From Bromus sterilis (Eukaryota > Streptophyta > Magnoliopsida > Poales > Poaceae), in NCBI GenBank assembly GCA_950022295.1, contig OX465600.1:305732031-305796030 (forward strand): a stretch of DNA of 64,000 nt, in the 5' to 3' direction. A program made the translations under genes and the position numbers. The notes beneath the pieces are model-generated. The model was given only the letters and a program-made list of their open reading frames with translations, was not told the DNA's origin and did not search any database. Below are positions 22,641 to 32,778 of this stretch, in pieces; the first letter of the stretch is position 1, and the number at the start of each line of letters is the position of its first letter.

Positions 22641-24114
22641 GATCATACTCGCTTTTTTCTCAGCATTTCATTCAGTCCGACCTCATGGAGGACGGGCAGG
22701 TAGCTGGTGTGTTCGCCGCTGACCGCGCGGAAGAAGACCCCATTGACCTTGAGTACAATGGCGGGATCCCCTCCGCCGAGTCCAGTGACGAAGATGAAGA
22801 CGAAGATGAATCCTCCGGGGAGTCCTCCGACCCCATGGATGCCGATGATGATGCTGCGCGCGTCGTCCCTCCAAGGGCCACCACTCGGCCGCCAGCTCAA
22901 GGGGGTACGCCCGACTCTTCCCTTGAGCGTGCTTTCGCTGATTGGAGTGATGATGATAGTATCTCAACGGATGCTGCTCCTGATGCAGCTTCTCGGGATA
23001 AACCTCCAAAGGTGCCAGCCAAGCGCACCTCGGCCGCTGGCTCTTCCTCTAGCACTGCTCCCTCCAAGGTCGCCAAGACCGCGCCGACTGCCCACAAAGG
23101 CAAGTAGGCTCAGGAACCGACAGCTCGGAGGCCGACCATTCAGGCGCCGCTGAATGTCGCCCCCCTCCGCTGCCGAATGCCCACCGGTGCACCTCGGACG
23201 ATCGGGTATGCCTCTTAACTTTCTGCATGGTACTTTACTATCTTTGCTTGCACTGACTTCTTTCTTTCTTCTTTCAGTGAGCCGATTGGGCTTGACGATG
23301 TCGACACCGACATTCCGGCCCGCGTCGGCACCGCCATCATCTCGCCTGCTGCCTCTGCCGCTGCCGTCCGCAAACGGCCGACTGCCACCCATCGCTCTTC
23401 CAAAGAGGCTGAGCGCCTTGCCAAGAAAGCTCGGCTCGCCGAAGCCCAGAAAACGTCTCCTTCCGACGTCGCTCCAGAGATTGCCAAACGTGCGGTCGAC
23501 CCGGAGTCTCCTGGTGTCGGAGGAATGCAATCGGTCGGTCCGATTGCTCCATCCCCGCCACGCTGCTCCAGCCCGTCGCTACCGCTGCAACTTCTGTCGT
23601 TCTGACCACCGCCTCCGACACGCCGGTGACGACGGCCCCACCACTGATCGTGGTGTCGGCACCACCGACTACTTCAACCACGCCGCCAGCTGTTTCATCT
23701 TCCTTGCCGACCGCTACGACTCCTCCGCCAGTCACTGTCACTACCACTGCTTCAACTCGCCCGATTTCACCGCCGCCGCAATCGGGTTCTTCTGATCCTT
23801 CAGCGACACTGGCGCCACTAGCTCCTGCCACTACCACTTCCATCGTCATTTCGACCTCAGCGCCGACGCCGACTCCGTCCCACTCAGAAACTCTCATGCG
23901 CACGGTGGACCAATTTCGGGCCGAGTACTCTCGCGCCCGTCATATCGGTGCCGTGACTGATGCTGCGTCTCCTCCTCACGAGCCCATGGCGTCGGCGCTG
24001 AGCCGAGTGAACCGCTTCGCCAACGCCATAGCTCGGGATCTGCAACAGCTCGGCTCACATCACACGGTAACCTCTCGCTTTCCATCTTTGTCCCTCTTTT
24101 GCTTTAAGATTTTT

Positions 24115-24715
24115 CTTCCGGTGGGTGCGCGCAAGCGCACCCAGTGGGTGTAGTCCCCGAGATTTGGGCCGATTGGATGCAATCGGTTCGGATCTTCTTA
24201 GTATTTTTGTTTCTCAATTGCCTTCCTCAATCGGTGGATTTTCCTTCCGGTGGGTGCGCGCAAGCGCACCCACTGGGTGTAGACCCCGAGATTCGGGCCG
24301 ATTGATTACAATCGGTTCGGATCTTCTTAGTGCTTTCGCTTTCTTGTTTGCCTTCCTCAATCGGTGGACTTTTCTTCCGGTGGGTGCGCGCAAGCGCACC
24401 CAGTGGGTGTAGTCCCAGAGATTCGGGCCGATTGGATGCAATCGGTTCGGATCTTCTTAGTATTTTTGTTTCTCAATTGCCTTCCTCAATCGGTGGACTT
24501 TCCTTTCGGTGGGTGCGCGCAAGCGCACCCACTGGGTGTAGTCCCCGAGATTCGGGCCGATTGATTACAATCGGTTCGGATCTTCTTAGTGCTTTCGCTT
24601 TCTTGTTTTCCTTCCTCAATCGGTGGACTTTTCTTCCGGTGGGTGCGCGCAAGCTCACCCACTGGGTGTAGTCCCCGAGATTCGGGCTGATTGATTACAA
24701 TCGGTTCGGATCTTC
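24115..24715 (+). repeat. Five ~130-bp tandem units with perfect hairpins, inside an intron
   Basis: Units start at 24115, 24244, 24374, 24503 and 24633. Each begins CTTYCGGTGGGTGCGCGCAA. The inverted repeat GGGTGCGC-GCAA-GCGCACCC (stem of 8 to 10 bp, 4-nt loop) recurs in units 1-4; in unit 5 one stem base is changed (GCTCACCC). Units 1 and 3 share one variant (GATTGGATGC, then TATTTTTGTTTC), units 2 and 4 another (GATTGATTAC, then GCTTTCGCTTTC), giving a 259-bp higher-order period. The array sits between the donor near 24067 and the acceptor at 24761 of the antisense gene. Confidence 0.9.
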
Positions 24716-26251
24716 AATATTCTCTGCTTTATTTCTGACTTCATCGTATTGCTCCTCTCAGGCTGTCATGGAGGAAAAACGCAGCGTCTTCGAGAAGCTT
24801 CTTGAAGCTTATACTTGCAGTCTCCGGACTCTTGCCAAGGCCCAGCTGGAAGTCAACAACTTATCAGCCGAGAACTCTAAACTCAAAGGTATCTTCTAGC
24901 CCTTCTGCTTTTTCTTCAGATGCCGACTGCTTTCGGTACTCATCTCTCTGCACTTTTTTTTTAGCTTCCATTCCTCTGGTAGATGACCTTCAAAGCCGAA
25001 TTGCCGAATTGACTACAGAACTTAGCCAGCCAAGCCCAGCCCTTGTCAAGGCCAACGAGGAAGTAACCCGACTGCAAGGAGTGGAAACTGATCTGAATCG
25101 GACCCTCAACAATCTTCGAACTGAGATGGCAGCTCTTGAAAAGAAACATCTCGCCGATGTCGCTGCAATAACTGCCACCAGCGCTGGACTTCTTGCTGAG
25201 CGGGACACTGCAGTCGCCACCCGAGATGCTTTACAAGCCGAGAGGGATGACGCAGTGGCCACGAGGGATTCCCTTCGCAAAGAATGCGATAGCCATATCA
25301 AGAAATATGAAGAGATGGAGAAGCTTCACTCTGAGGAGCTCGCCCGAGCGAACCGACGAGCCAAAGGCTTCTGCGATTCCCTGATCGAAATGGATGTCCT
25401 CCTTAGCGGTGAGTTTCCCTTGTACCAACTACGTCTGCCGATTGGCCTCTTCTTGCATCTGATTGCTCACACCTTTCCTTTTTGACACAGAGGCTTGGCC
25501 CGAATCAGAAACTGCCGCTTACGCAGCTGTCGCCCAATCCCGAGAAGATCATATCGCTGCTAGGGGGACCTGCGACTGCGCGGACAGCGTCTGGACCCGA
25601 CATGAATATCTGATTGGCACTGAAGCTCGCATTCCGGTCATCCAAGGAGTGGCCCTCTCCTTCAAACTTGGAATTCTGAAAATCGCCGAAGCCCTGTGGC
25701 CGGCTGCTGAGCTTAAGGCCGGACTAAAAAGGATGGAACATGCGGCCGACCCCTCCGCCGAGGTCCGCAAGGGAAACCCCCAAGAAGAAGAAGACTCTGA
25801 TGAAGGGAGAACTCCGAATGCCACCACAGAACAAACTCGGACTCTCCTCAAGGCCATCCCTCGCCGGATTGATGTTCTGCTGAACTCCGCGAGTCGGACT
25901 GGTGCCGAGACTACCCTTCAGACGATGTTGACATGGTATCCGCAGGTGAAGCTCTCCAAGTTATACAGCCTCCGAGACGGTGCCGGGGACCTTCTTGAGA
26001 AGACCTACGCCGAGGTGAATAGGCTGGCCAGTACTATGGCGAACTGGTTCTCTCCATATGACTACACTCCATATCTCGACGACGGAGGGAATCCACTTCC
26101 TGCTTCCACAATCTCTGCACTTGCCGAGGAGCCTTCCGACAGTGATTCAACTCAAACCTCTCCGAAGACGAAGCGAAATGACGCTGCCGGCTCTGAAGCT
26201 CAGTCGGATCCCTCTGCTCCATCTTCCAGCTCGGTGCCTCCGACTGCCTGA

Positions 26252-27027
26252 ACTGCGTTATCTTGATTTGTGCTTCGATTGCCCGCTTGCCGATGTTAGA
26301 TCGGTTTTATCTTGTAAGACAATTTTAACTCTGCTGACATCCACTGGGTGTGACCTGGATGTAATGAACTTATTTGGCCTTGGGCCTGTTTCTTTTGATG
26401 TGAATCGACTGCTTGCTTTAACTTTTGCATGTGCGATCAACTTTGCGTCTTTGCCGGTTTCCTTCATCGGCTGCACTTGGGAATGTTTACTGTGTCGATC
26501 TCGCTGCCGACATACGGTCCGCGATCGGATCAACAGTGAACATCGAGCCAAGGTTCGATGAGTTTTTATTTTTACACGACAAGATTTTTAACGCAAAGGA
26601 TTCTACAACGGCGGGCGCCGATTGCTCGCTCCTGGATCTAGTGTCCGGGATTGCGGCGCAATCGGCAACTTTACTTTGTCGTCTTTGTTTGTGGCAGCAT
26701 GTTTCGAGTTGTTTCCCGGGATTCATACCGCCGACTGCCTCAATCGCTACCTTTTTCAATGCCACAAACCCTTTAAAGATTTGCGCTTGAGCTAGGTATC
26801 CGACTGAGAACTAGCCTGCAGTCCCCGTGCCGCTATGGCTTACTTTCTTGACCTCGTGGTCAGCCAGTCCCCGGGTATGCTATGCACACCTCGGGTATGA
26901 CGGAGCGTTGCCGATTAGGGCTAGCTCTTCGAATGAGATTATACGAAAGTAGTCGAATGCTCATTTTCAGAGACATGATAACTTGAACTGATTGTTTTGC
27001 CGACTGGCTTACATAAACTTATGCCGT
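26252..27027. other. Spacer between the convergent antisense gene and pol
   Basis: The two genes converge here, so the spacer should hold both 3' ends. No further ORF of note. CCGATTG and CCGACTG words are frequent, as elsewhere in the element. Confidence 0.4.
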
Positions 27028-30000
27028 TCAACTATAGAACGGACATAACAACTCGGCGTTCCATGGCCGTTCTGTCTCTCTTCCCGACGTGTCCTTGTGC
27101 TTGGTTCCTTTGGTGCAGTCGATGAGGTAGTAGGAATTGTTGTTGAGTGCTCTGCTGACAATGAATGGCCCTTCCCAAGGTGAGGATAGTTTGTGCTGCC
27201 CATCTGTCTTCTGGATTCGGCGTAGCACCATGTCCCCTTCTCGGAAAGAGAGGGGTCGGATCTTCTTGCTGTGGTAGTGCCGCAACTTCTGCTGATAGAC
27301 TGCTGATCTGGACAAGGCCAACAAACAAGCTTCTTCTTTGAGGTCGACGCCGTCTTCTCTTGCCATCTTCGCTTCTTCTTCCGTGTACAGCGCGTGCCGA
27401 GGTGAGTCAAACTCGATGTCGGAGGGGATGACTGCTTCTGAGCCATACACAAGGAAGAAAGGAGTGAATCCAGTCGACCTGTTCGGCGTGGTCCTCAGAC
27501 TGAAGAGTACTGCAGGAAGCTCATCAATCCATGCTCCGGGTGCCCTCTCTAGTGGCTCTACCAATCTGGGCCTGATACCCGATAGGATTAGTCCATTTGC
27601 CCTTTCGACTTGACCATTGGACTGTGGGTGTGCCACCGATGCCAGATCAAGCCGAATGCCCTGCTGAGATGCATATCGAGCCAGTGCCCCCTTTGCAAAG
27701 TTTGTGCCGTTGTCGGTGATGATGCTATTTGGAACACCATATCTGCATACGATGCCGGCCACAAACTTGACTGCTGTCGGTCCGTCCAGCTTCTTGATTG
27801 GTCTTGCCTCTATCCACTTGGTAAACTTGTCAACTGCCACCAGGAGATGTGTCATGCCACTTCTAGCTCTCTTGAATGGTCCAACCATATCTAAGCCCCA
27901 AACTGCAAAGGGCCATGCTATTGGGATGGTCTTCAGTGCCGATGCCAGCTGATGACTTCTTGCCTTGAACCGCTGACAACCTTTGCAGTGCTTCACCAAG
28001 TTCTCAGCCGCTGCGAGTGCAGTAGGCCAGTAGAAACCATGTCGGAAAGCCTTGTTTGCAATGGCCTTTGCCGATGCATGATGACCACACTCCCCTTGAT
28101 GGATATCTCTGAGTAGCTCCAAGCCTCTATCCTCCTCAACACACCTTTGAAGGACACCAGTCGGACTCTTGCGCAACAGCTCATTGTTGATGATTGTGTA
28201 CGCCCATGACCGACGAGCGATCTGCCTGGACAATGCCAAATCTGGTGTGAGGGTCCCCTCTGCCAAAAAATCTCGAATCGGCTGTGCCCATGACGGCGCA
28301 GCGACCACTGCCATTACTGCTGCTTGTTGGGGTAAGACTTCATCTTGGATCTCGGCCTCCTGAGCATTGGCCTGCTCGATCTCGTCCTCTTGAACTTCTA
28401 CTATCTCTTCTTCTTCTTGCGAACTGCCGATTGCGGCGCCTGGCGCGCATTCGGCCGCCCCTGGTGCTGACTTCTCATCTGGGGTTGGAGCTTCATCATT
28501 GCAACCGGCAATCTCCGATGTCCCCCGCTCTTCCAAGTTTGTGCCCTCTGATGCAGCCTCTGCCTGCTTCTCTTCGATGTTGCTCTTCTTCTCCTCTGCT
28601 GCAGCCCCTGGTTTGCAATCGGCAGCCCCTGGTGCTGTTGCCAGAATACCTTGGGCGCTGGATTGCTTCTTCATGGTTGCAAGCTTGGCCGGTTGAACCT
28701 CTTTTTCCTTTTTCAAAGCTTCAAGATCTGTCTCCGAGATGAAAATGGACTCGGAGTCTGGTGATGGAGTGATGGACGGCTTCTTGATGTGCTCGAGAGA
28801 TACGCCTGGTGGAATTGCTTGCCTTGTGGAGCCAAGCTTGGACAAGGCATCTGCTGCTTCATTGTTTGCTCTCGGAACGTGATGGAACTCACATCCTTCA
28901 AAGTATCCGCTGATTTGCTGCACTAGGAATCGGTAGCTTGCCATGTTCGCATCTTTTGCATCCCACGTGCCCGAGCATTGCTGCACCACCAGATCGGAAT
29001 CACCATAGCACTCAATATTCCGAATGCCGATTTCCTTGGCAAGCTTAACGCCATGCACAAGGGCTTCGTACTCGGCTACATTGTTCGATGCCGCAAAGTG
29101 AATCTGGAGCACATACTGCAGTTGATCTCCTCTTGGGGAAGTGAGTACCACCCCAGCCCCTAGGCCATTCTTCATCTTGGATCCATCAAAGTGCATTCGC
29201 CAGACTTCCGAGATGGGGAGCTGCGGCATGTATTGAGTTTCAGCCCAGTCCACTAGGAAATCGGCTAGTGCTTGTGATTTGATTGCAGTCCTTGGCTCAT
29301 ACTTGATGCCATGACTAGCCACTTCGATTGCCCACTTAGCCACTCTCCCGGTTGCGTCTTTGCTTCCCATGATGTCGGCCAATGGAGCCGAGCTGACAAC
29401 GGTGATCAAGTGGGCTTGAAAGTATGGCTTCAATCTCTTGGCTGCCATGTACACTCCATAGCACATCTTCTGGTAATGAGGGTAGTTCTGCTTGGACGCT
29501 GACAGCACTTCGCTGATGTAGTATACTGGGCGCTGGACTTGCTGTGCCTTGTCCTTCTCGGGCCGCTCCACCACCATAACTGCGCTGATCACCCGATTGG
29601 TTGCCGCAATGTATAACATCATGGGCTCCTTCTCAATCGGGGCAGCCAGAATCGGTGCCGTGGACAGCATGCGCTTGAGCTCTCGGAATGCTTCACTTGC
29701 TTGGGGGGTCCATGTGAACTTCTCTGTCTTCTTCATCAACTGATATAGGGGAATTGCCTTCTCGCCCAGCCGACTGAGGAATCGGCTGAGAGATGCGAGG
29801 CAACCGGTGAACTTCTGCACCTGCTTCAATGTCTTGGGCTGCTCCATGCGCTCTATTGCGGCTATCTTCTCGGGGTTGCATTCGATTCCTCTCTCGGAAA
29901 CGAGAAACCCCAAGAGCTTGCCGGCTTGGACTCCAAACACGCATTTCTCCGGGTTGAGCTTGATCTGATAAGTTCTCAAGTTTGCGAAGGTCTCTCTGAG

Positions 30001-30573
30001 GTCGTCCAACAATGTGACTCCCTTTGCCGACTTCACCACCAGATCATCCACATAGACATGGAGATTTCTGCCGAGCTGAGCATGTGTGCACCTCTGAATC
30101 GTGCGCTGATAAGTGGCGCCTCCATTCTTCAGACCAAAAGGCATGGTGATATAACAATAGGCCCCGAAAGGGGTTATGAATGCAGTCTTTATCTGATCCT
30201 CCACGGCCAACTTGATCTGGTGATACCCAGCAGTCGCATCCAGAAAGGACAGCAGCTCGCAGCCGGCCGTAGAATCAATCACTTGATCAATACGGGGCAA
30301 AGCAAACGGATCTTTCGGGCATGCCTTGTTCAAGCAAGTATAATCTATACACATACGCCAAGTCTTGTTCTTCTTCATGACGAGGACTGGATTGGCCAGC
30401 CACTCGGGGTAAAACACTTCCATGATGAAACCTGCAGCTTGTAACTTCGCAATCTCTTTGCCGATTGCTCTTCTCTTGTCTTCTGAAAAACGCCTCAGGG
30501 GTTGCTTGACCGGCTTCGAGCCTGGCCGAATGTGCAGCTTGTGCTCGGCGAGTTCTCTCGGAACACCAGGCAT
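27028..30573 (-). CDS. pol: Tat retrotransposon pol: RT, RNase H, aRNase H, integrase
   Basis: A 1181-residue open reading. RT: LSFLDATAGYHQI (catalytic Asp about 112), MPFGLKNGGATYQR, HVYVDDLVV (YVDD about 174-177). A first RNase H follows at about 290-440 without the usual leading Asp (LYIAATNRVISAVM), as is normal in Tat elements. A second, archaeal-type RNase H at about 458-580 has MHFDGSKMKNGLGAG, AEYEALVHG, GDSDLVVQQ and EAADALSKL. A low-complexity acidic linker lies at 600-745. Integrase: an HHCC finger (H825, H832, C863, C866) and the catalytic triad D895, D954, E990 with 35 residues between D and E. The start given is an internal Met; the frame continues upstream to the stop that separates it from gag-pro. 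All catalytic motifs look intact. Confidence 0.9.
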   Translation of the reverse strand: MPGVPRELAEHKLHIRPGSKPVKQPLRRFSEDKRRAIGKEIAKLQAAGFIMEVFYPEWLANPVLVMKKNKTWRMCIDYTCLNKACPKDPFALPRIDQVIDSTAGCELLSFLDATAGYHQIKLAVEDQIKTAFITPFGAYCYITMPFGLKNGGATYQRTIQRCTHAQLGRNLHVYVDDLVVKSAKGVTLLDDLRETFANLRTYQIKLNPEKCVFGVQAGKLLGFLVSERGIECNPEKIAAIERMEQPKTLKQVQKFTGCLASLSRFLSRLGEKAIPLYQLMKKTEKFTWTPQASEAFRELKRMLSTAPILAAPIEKEPMMLYIAATNRVISAVMVVERPEKDKAQQVQRPVYYISEVLSASKQNYPHYQKMCYGVYMAAKRLKPYFQAHLITVVSSAPLADIMGSKDATGRVAKWAIEVASHGIKYEPRTAIKSQALADFLVDWAETQYMPQLPISEVWRMHFDGSKMKNGLGAGVVLTSPRGDQLQYVLQIHFAASNNVAEYEALVHGVKLAKEIGIRNIECYGDSDLVVQQCSGTWDAKDANMASYRFLVQQISGYFEGCEFHHVPRANNEAADALSKLGSTRQAIPPGVSLEHIKKPSITPSPDSESIFISETDLEALKKEKEVQPAKLATMKKQSSAQGILATAPGAADCKPGAAAEEKKSNIEEKQAEAASEGTNLEERGTSEIAGCNDEAPTPDEKSAPGAAECAPGAAIGSSQEEEEIVEVQEDEIEQANAQEAEIQDEVLPQQAAVMAVVAAPSWAQPIRDFLAEGTLTPDLALSRQIARRSWAYTIINNELLRKSPTGVLQRCVEEDRGLELLRDIHQGECGHHASAKAIANKAFRHGFYWPTALAAAENLVKHCKGCQRFKARSHQLASALKTIPIAWPFAVWGLDMVGPFKRARSGMTHLLVAVDKFTKWIEARPIKKLDGPTAVKFVAGIVCRYGVPNSIITDNGTNFAKGALARYASQQGIRLDLASVAHPQSNGQVERANGLILSGIRPRLVEPLERAPGAWIDELPAVLFSLRTTPNRSTGFTPFFLVYGSEAVIPSDIEFDSPRHALYTEEEAKMAREDGVDLKEEACLLALSRSAVYQQKLRHYHSKKIRPLSFREGDMVLRRIQKTDGQHKLSSPWEGPFIVSRALNNNSYYLIDCTKGTKHKDTSGRETERPWNAELLCPFYS

Positions 30574-30636
30574 GTCCTGTGGAGACCATGCAAAGATGTC
30601 CCGATTCTCACGGAGAAACTCGACGAGCTCGCCTTC

Positions 30637-32775
30637 CTATTTATCACTGAGTCCAGCTCCGACTACAACAAACTTGGTTAAGTCAGAGGGATCTAGAGCG
30701 ATTTTCTTGCTGTCCTTCGCCGACTGGAAAGTCGATTCTTCATCTGCTCTCTTTGCAGGACCAACCGGCAGTGGATTCTTGCTCTGGGCTTGCGCCATTG
30801 CAATCACCTTGCCCAGCTGACGCTTCTCGTTCTCCACCACTAAGGACTCCGCCAAACTGCTGCCAGCAGATGTGCACTCGAGGGACTTCCTGAAGTCGCC
30901 GGTGACTGTGATGACGCCGTTTGGCCCCGGGATCTTCATCTTCAGGTATGTCTGCTGCGTGTTGATCATAAACTTGGCGAATGCTGGTAATCCCAACAAA
31001 GCATGGTATGGACTGCTGAGGTCGGCCACCTCAAACCAAATCGGCTCTCTTCTGAAATTCTCCTCTGTGCCGAAAATGACATCCAACCGAATGCGACCCA
31101 AAGGGGTGCAAGACAAACCAGGGACAATCCCATGGAAAGTCGTCCGACTGCGCTCCAAATCTCTCTCGGTGAGCCCTAGCTTGAGCATGGTATCTCGGTA
31201 CAAGATGTTAATCGTGCTTCCTCCATCAACTAGCACTCTTGAGAACTTGCATGAAAACTTTGGTCCTGCGACGAGAGCATCCACCACCAGCGGATAGTTG
31301 CCCGGATTCGACAAAACGGTGGGGTGATCTGCTCTATCCCAGGATATCGGACAATCTGACCAGTGCATGAATTGGGGAATCGGCGGCATCATTGCATTGA
31401 CTTCCTGAGCTCTGGCTCGCCGACTGCCCTTATCGGTGGATTCGCTGGTAAAGATCATGTATGTTGCGTCTTGCTGTGGGTACTGGTTCTGCTGTTGAGG
31501 TGGTCCTCTGTTCTGTGGTGGTGGTGGGGGTGGTGGTGGGGGTAAAGCTTCTCCCTTTGCTATCCTTCTCACGAAATCACATTGCCGAGTGGTGTGCGCA
31601 GATGGCCTCCCAGGCGTACTGTGCAACTTGCATGGTGCATCTAACATGTCTTCAAACGTATACTTGGGCTTCATCTGCCCTGGGGGTCTGACATTGGGTC
31701 TCATCTTCCGACTGCCTCCTGCAGCCGCTGGGTCCTCCTCATTCTGGACAGCGGCCACCTGCCGACTGCCATACTGAGTGTCCGGTTGCTCGTTCTTTCT
31801 CTTGCCACTGTTTTGCTGGTTGTTGTTGTTGTTGTTGCGGTTGTTCTCTCTTCTCTCTTTTCTGCTGAGGCCTTGGTTCCCTACATCCGACTGCGGAGCC
31901 CCTGGTGACTGGATCACACCTCCAACTCCGAGTTGGATTGGGCGCATCGCAGAATCGGACATAGCGAATGCATTTGCCACCTTCATGAGCTCGGCGAGCG
32001 ATGTGAAATCTTTGCGGAGCAGCTTGTGCTTCAGCATCGAATCAGCCAAACATCCATCAGTGAAGTACTGGATGGCCTGGATCTCATGAACTCCTTCGCA
32101 TGAATTCTTCAGCTTGATCCACCGAGACAGGTAATCTCGGAGGGGCTCGTCCTTGCCTTGCACGCACAAAGCTAACTGCCGAGGGAGGTTGGGCCTTTCA
32201 TATGTGCTTGTGAAGTTGTGGATGAACGCAGTCGTGAAATCTTCCCAACAGTTCACACTGTCCTTGGGCAAACTATTCAGCCACGTCCGAGCTGAGCCTT
32301 GCAACATGAGCGGTGCATAGCGAACTTCTACACGCCGATTTCCCCCCGCAATGCGAACTGCTGTCAGGTAATCGGACAGCCAGTCCTCAGGCTTCACCGA
32401 GCCGTTGTACTTGGGGGTATCTCTCGGCAGTGTAAAACCTTTTGGGAACTTCTCTGTCCGAATGCGATGACCGAAACATGCTGGGCCAGCTTCTCCTTCT
32501 TCATCTTCCTGGGCCTCCTTCTCCAGGAGCTCAATGCGATGCCTCGCATCATTCTGACCGATTTGGCGAGGGCCAAGTCGGGTACTGATTGCTGGTCTCG
32601 GTGCCGATTGCTGCGGCATGTCGTGGCGCCTGCTGTTAACAGCTGGCTCTTCCATTCTTCTGCTTGCTGCTGGGCGATTGCTTCTAACTTTGCTGTCATG
32701 CCGAGATGGCGCAGGCTGGTGCCGATTTTGGCGCGACGCATTTGGCCGCTGACTGCCTCCCGCGTTCGGCCTCAT
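30637..32775 (-). CDS. gag: Tat retrotransposon gag-protease
   Basis: A 712-residue reading from ATG at 32775. A Retrotrans_gag domain lies at about residues 115-270 (PEDWLSDYLTAVRIAGG, YAPLMLQGSARTWLNSLP, DYLSRWIKLKNSCEG). A Pro-rich stretch follows near 430. An aspartic protease core, VLVDGGSTINILYRDTML, is near residue 515, with the D-G-G-S active site usual for this lineage, and HALLGLPAFAKF follows. It ends at TAG (30637-30639). After the stop the same frame continues as EGELVEFLRENRDIFAW into pol, so a single nonsense codon divides what is normally one gag-pol reading. Only three bases separate the ATG from repeat R2, so the leader and promoter are gone. Confidence 0.88.
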   Translation of the reverse strand: MRPNAGGSQRPNASRQNRHQPAPSRHDSKVRSNRPAASRRMEEPAVNSRRHDMPQQSAPRPAISTRLGPRQIGQNDARHRIELLEKEAQEDEEGEAGPACFGHRIRTEKFPKGFTLPRDTPKYNGSVKPEDWLSDYLTAVRIAGGNRRVEVRYAPLMLQGSARTWLNSLPKDSVNCWEDFTTAFIHNFTSTYERPNLPRQLALCVQGKDEPLRDYLSRWIKLKNSCEGVHEIQAIQYFTDGCLADSMLKHKLLRKDFTSLAELMKVANAFAMSDSAMRPIQLGVGGVIQSPGAPQSDVGNQGLSRKERRENNRNNNNNNQQNSGKRKNEQPDTQYGSRQVAAVQNEEDPAAAGGSRKMRPNVRPPGQMKPKYTFEDMLDAPCKLHSTPGRPSAHTTRQCDFVRRIAKGEALPPPPPPPPPQNRGPPQQQNQYPQQDATYMIFTSESTDKGSRRARAQEVNAMMPPIPQFMHWSDCPISWDRADHPTVLSNPGNYPLVVDALVAGPKFSCKFSRVLVDGGSTINILYRDTMLKLGLTERDLERSRTTFHGIVPGLSCTPLGRIRLDVIFGTEENFRREPIWFEVADLSSPYHALLGLPAFAKFMINTQQTYLKMKIPGPNGVITVTGDFRKSLECTSAGSSLAESLVVENEKRQLGKVIAMAQAQSKNPLPVGPAKRADEESTFQSAKDSKKIALDPSDLTKFVVVGAGLSDK

Positions 32776-32778
32776 GGT

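Larger units (their letters stand above)
21623..26251 (+). pseudogene. Antisense accessory gene (aORF) of the Tat element, multi-exon, broken
   Basis: Opposite in strand to gag-pol. Exon 1 (21623-22561) starts MAPRRDASQASRGCW and contains GFGLPASSFFREFLEFH and FVTLCEGYLGCRPSIALFKR. This is the pattern of the 'putative gypsy type transposon' domain (Transposase_28) found in grass Gypsy antisense ORFs. Exon 2 (from 22676, phase 0) is acidic and Ser/Pro-rich. Later exons are 23278 onward, 24762-24888, 24965-25408 (coiled coil, with repeated AERDTAVATRDALQ-like heptads) and 25491-26251. Breaks: an in-frame TAG at 23105-23107 and a frame change near 23550. The function of such antisense ORFs is unknown. 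The exon borders are my reading of GT/AG signals. Confidence 0.6.
19829..32778 (-). mobile_element. Tat-lineage Ty3/Gypsy retrotransposon, 5' end truncated
   Basis: Read on the minus strand it holds gag-pro, RT, a degenerate RNase H, a second archaeal-like RNase H, integrase, then an antisense gene and a probable 3' LTR. The second RNase H and the antisense extra gene are marks of the plant Tat clade (relatives of RIRE2, Grande and Retand). The 5' LTR, primer-binding site and leader are missing: the sequence changes to repeat R2 three bases beyond the first gag codon. The leftmost 141 bp (19829-19969), outside the LTR, appear to be foreign to the element. Coding parts carry at least one stop (gag/pol) and further breaks in the antisense gene. 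Confidence 0.85.

Noticed and set aside
21267..23903. Other ORFs in 21.2-23.9 kb (146, 159, 148, 188 and 213 codons, both strands)
   Set aside because: They are shadow frames of the antisense-gene exons, which have consistent splice borders and family motifs.
24115..24715. CRISPR-like array of repeats and spacers
   Set aside because: Units of about 130 bp without unique spacers in an evidently plant retrotransposon intron; this is a tandem repeat.
29200..29600. Missing Asp in the first RNase H of pol as a disabling mutation
   Set aside because: Degeneration of the first RNase H together with a second archaeal-type RNase H is normal for Tat-lineage elements.
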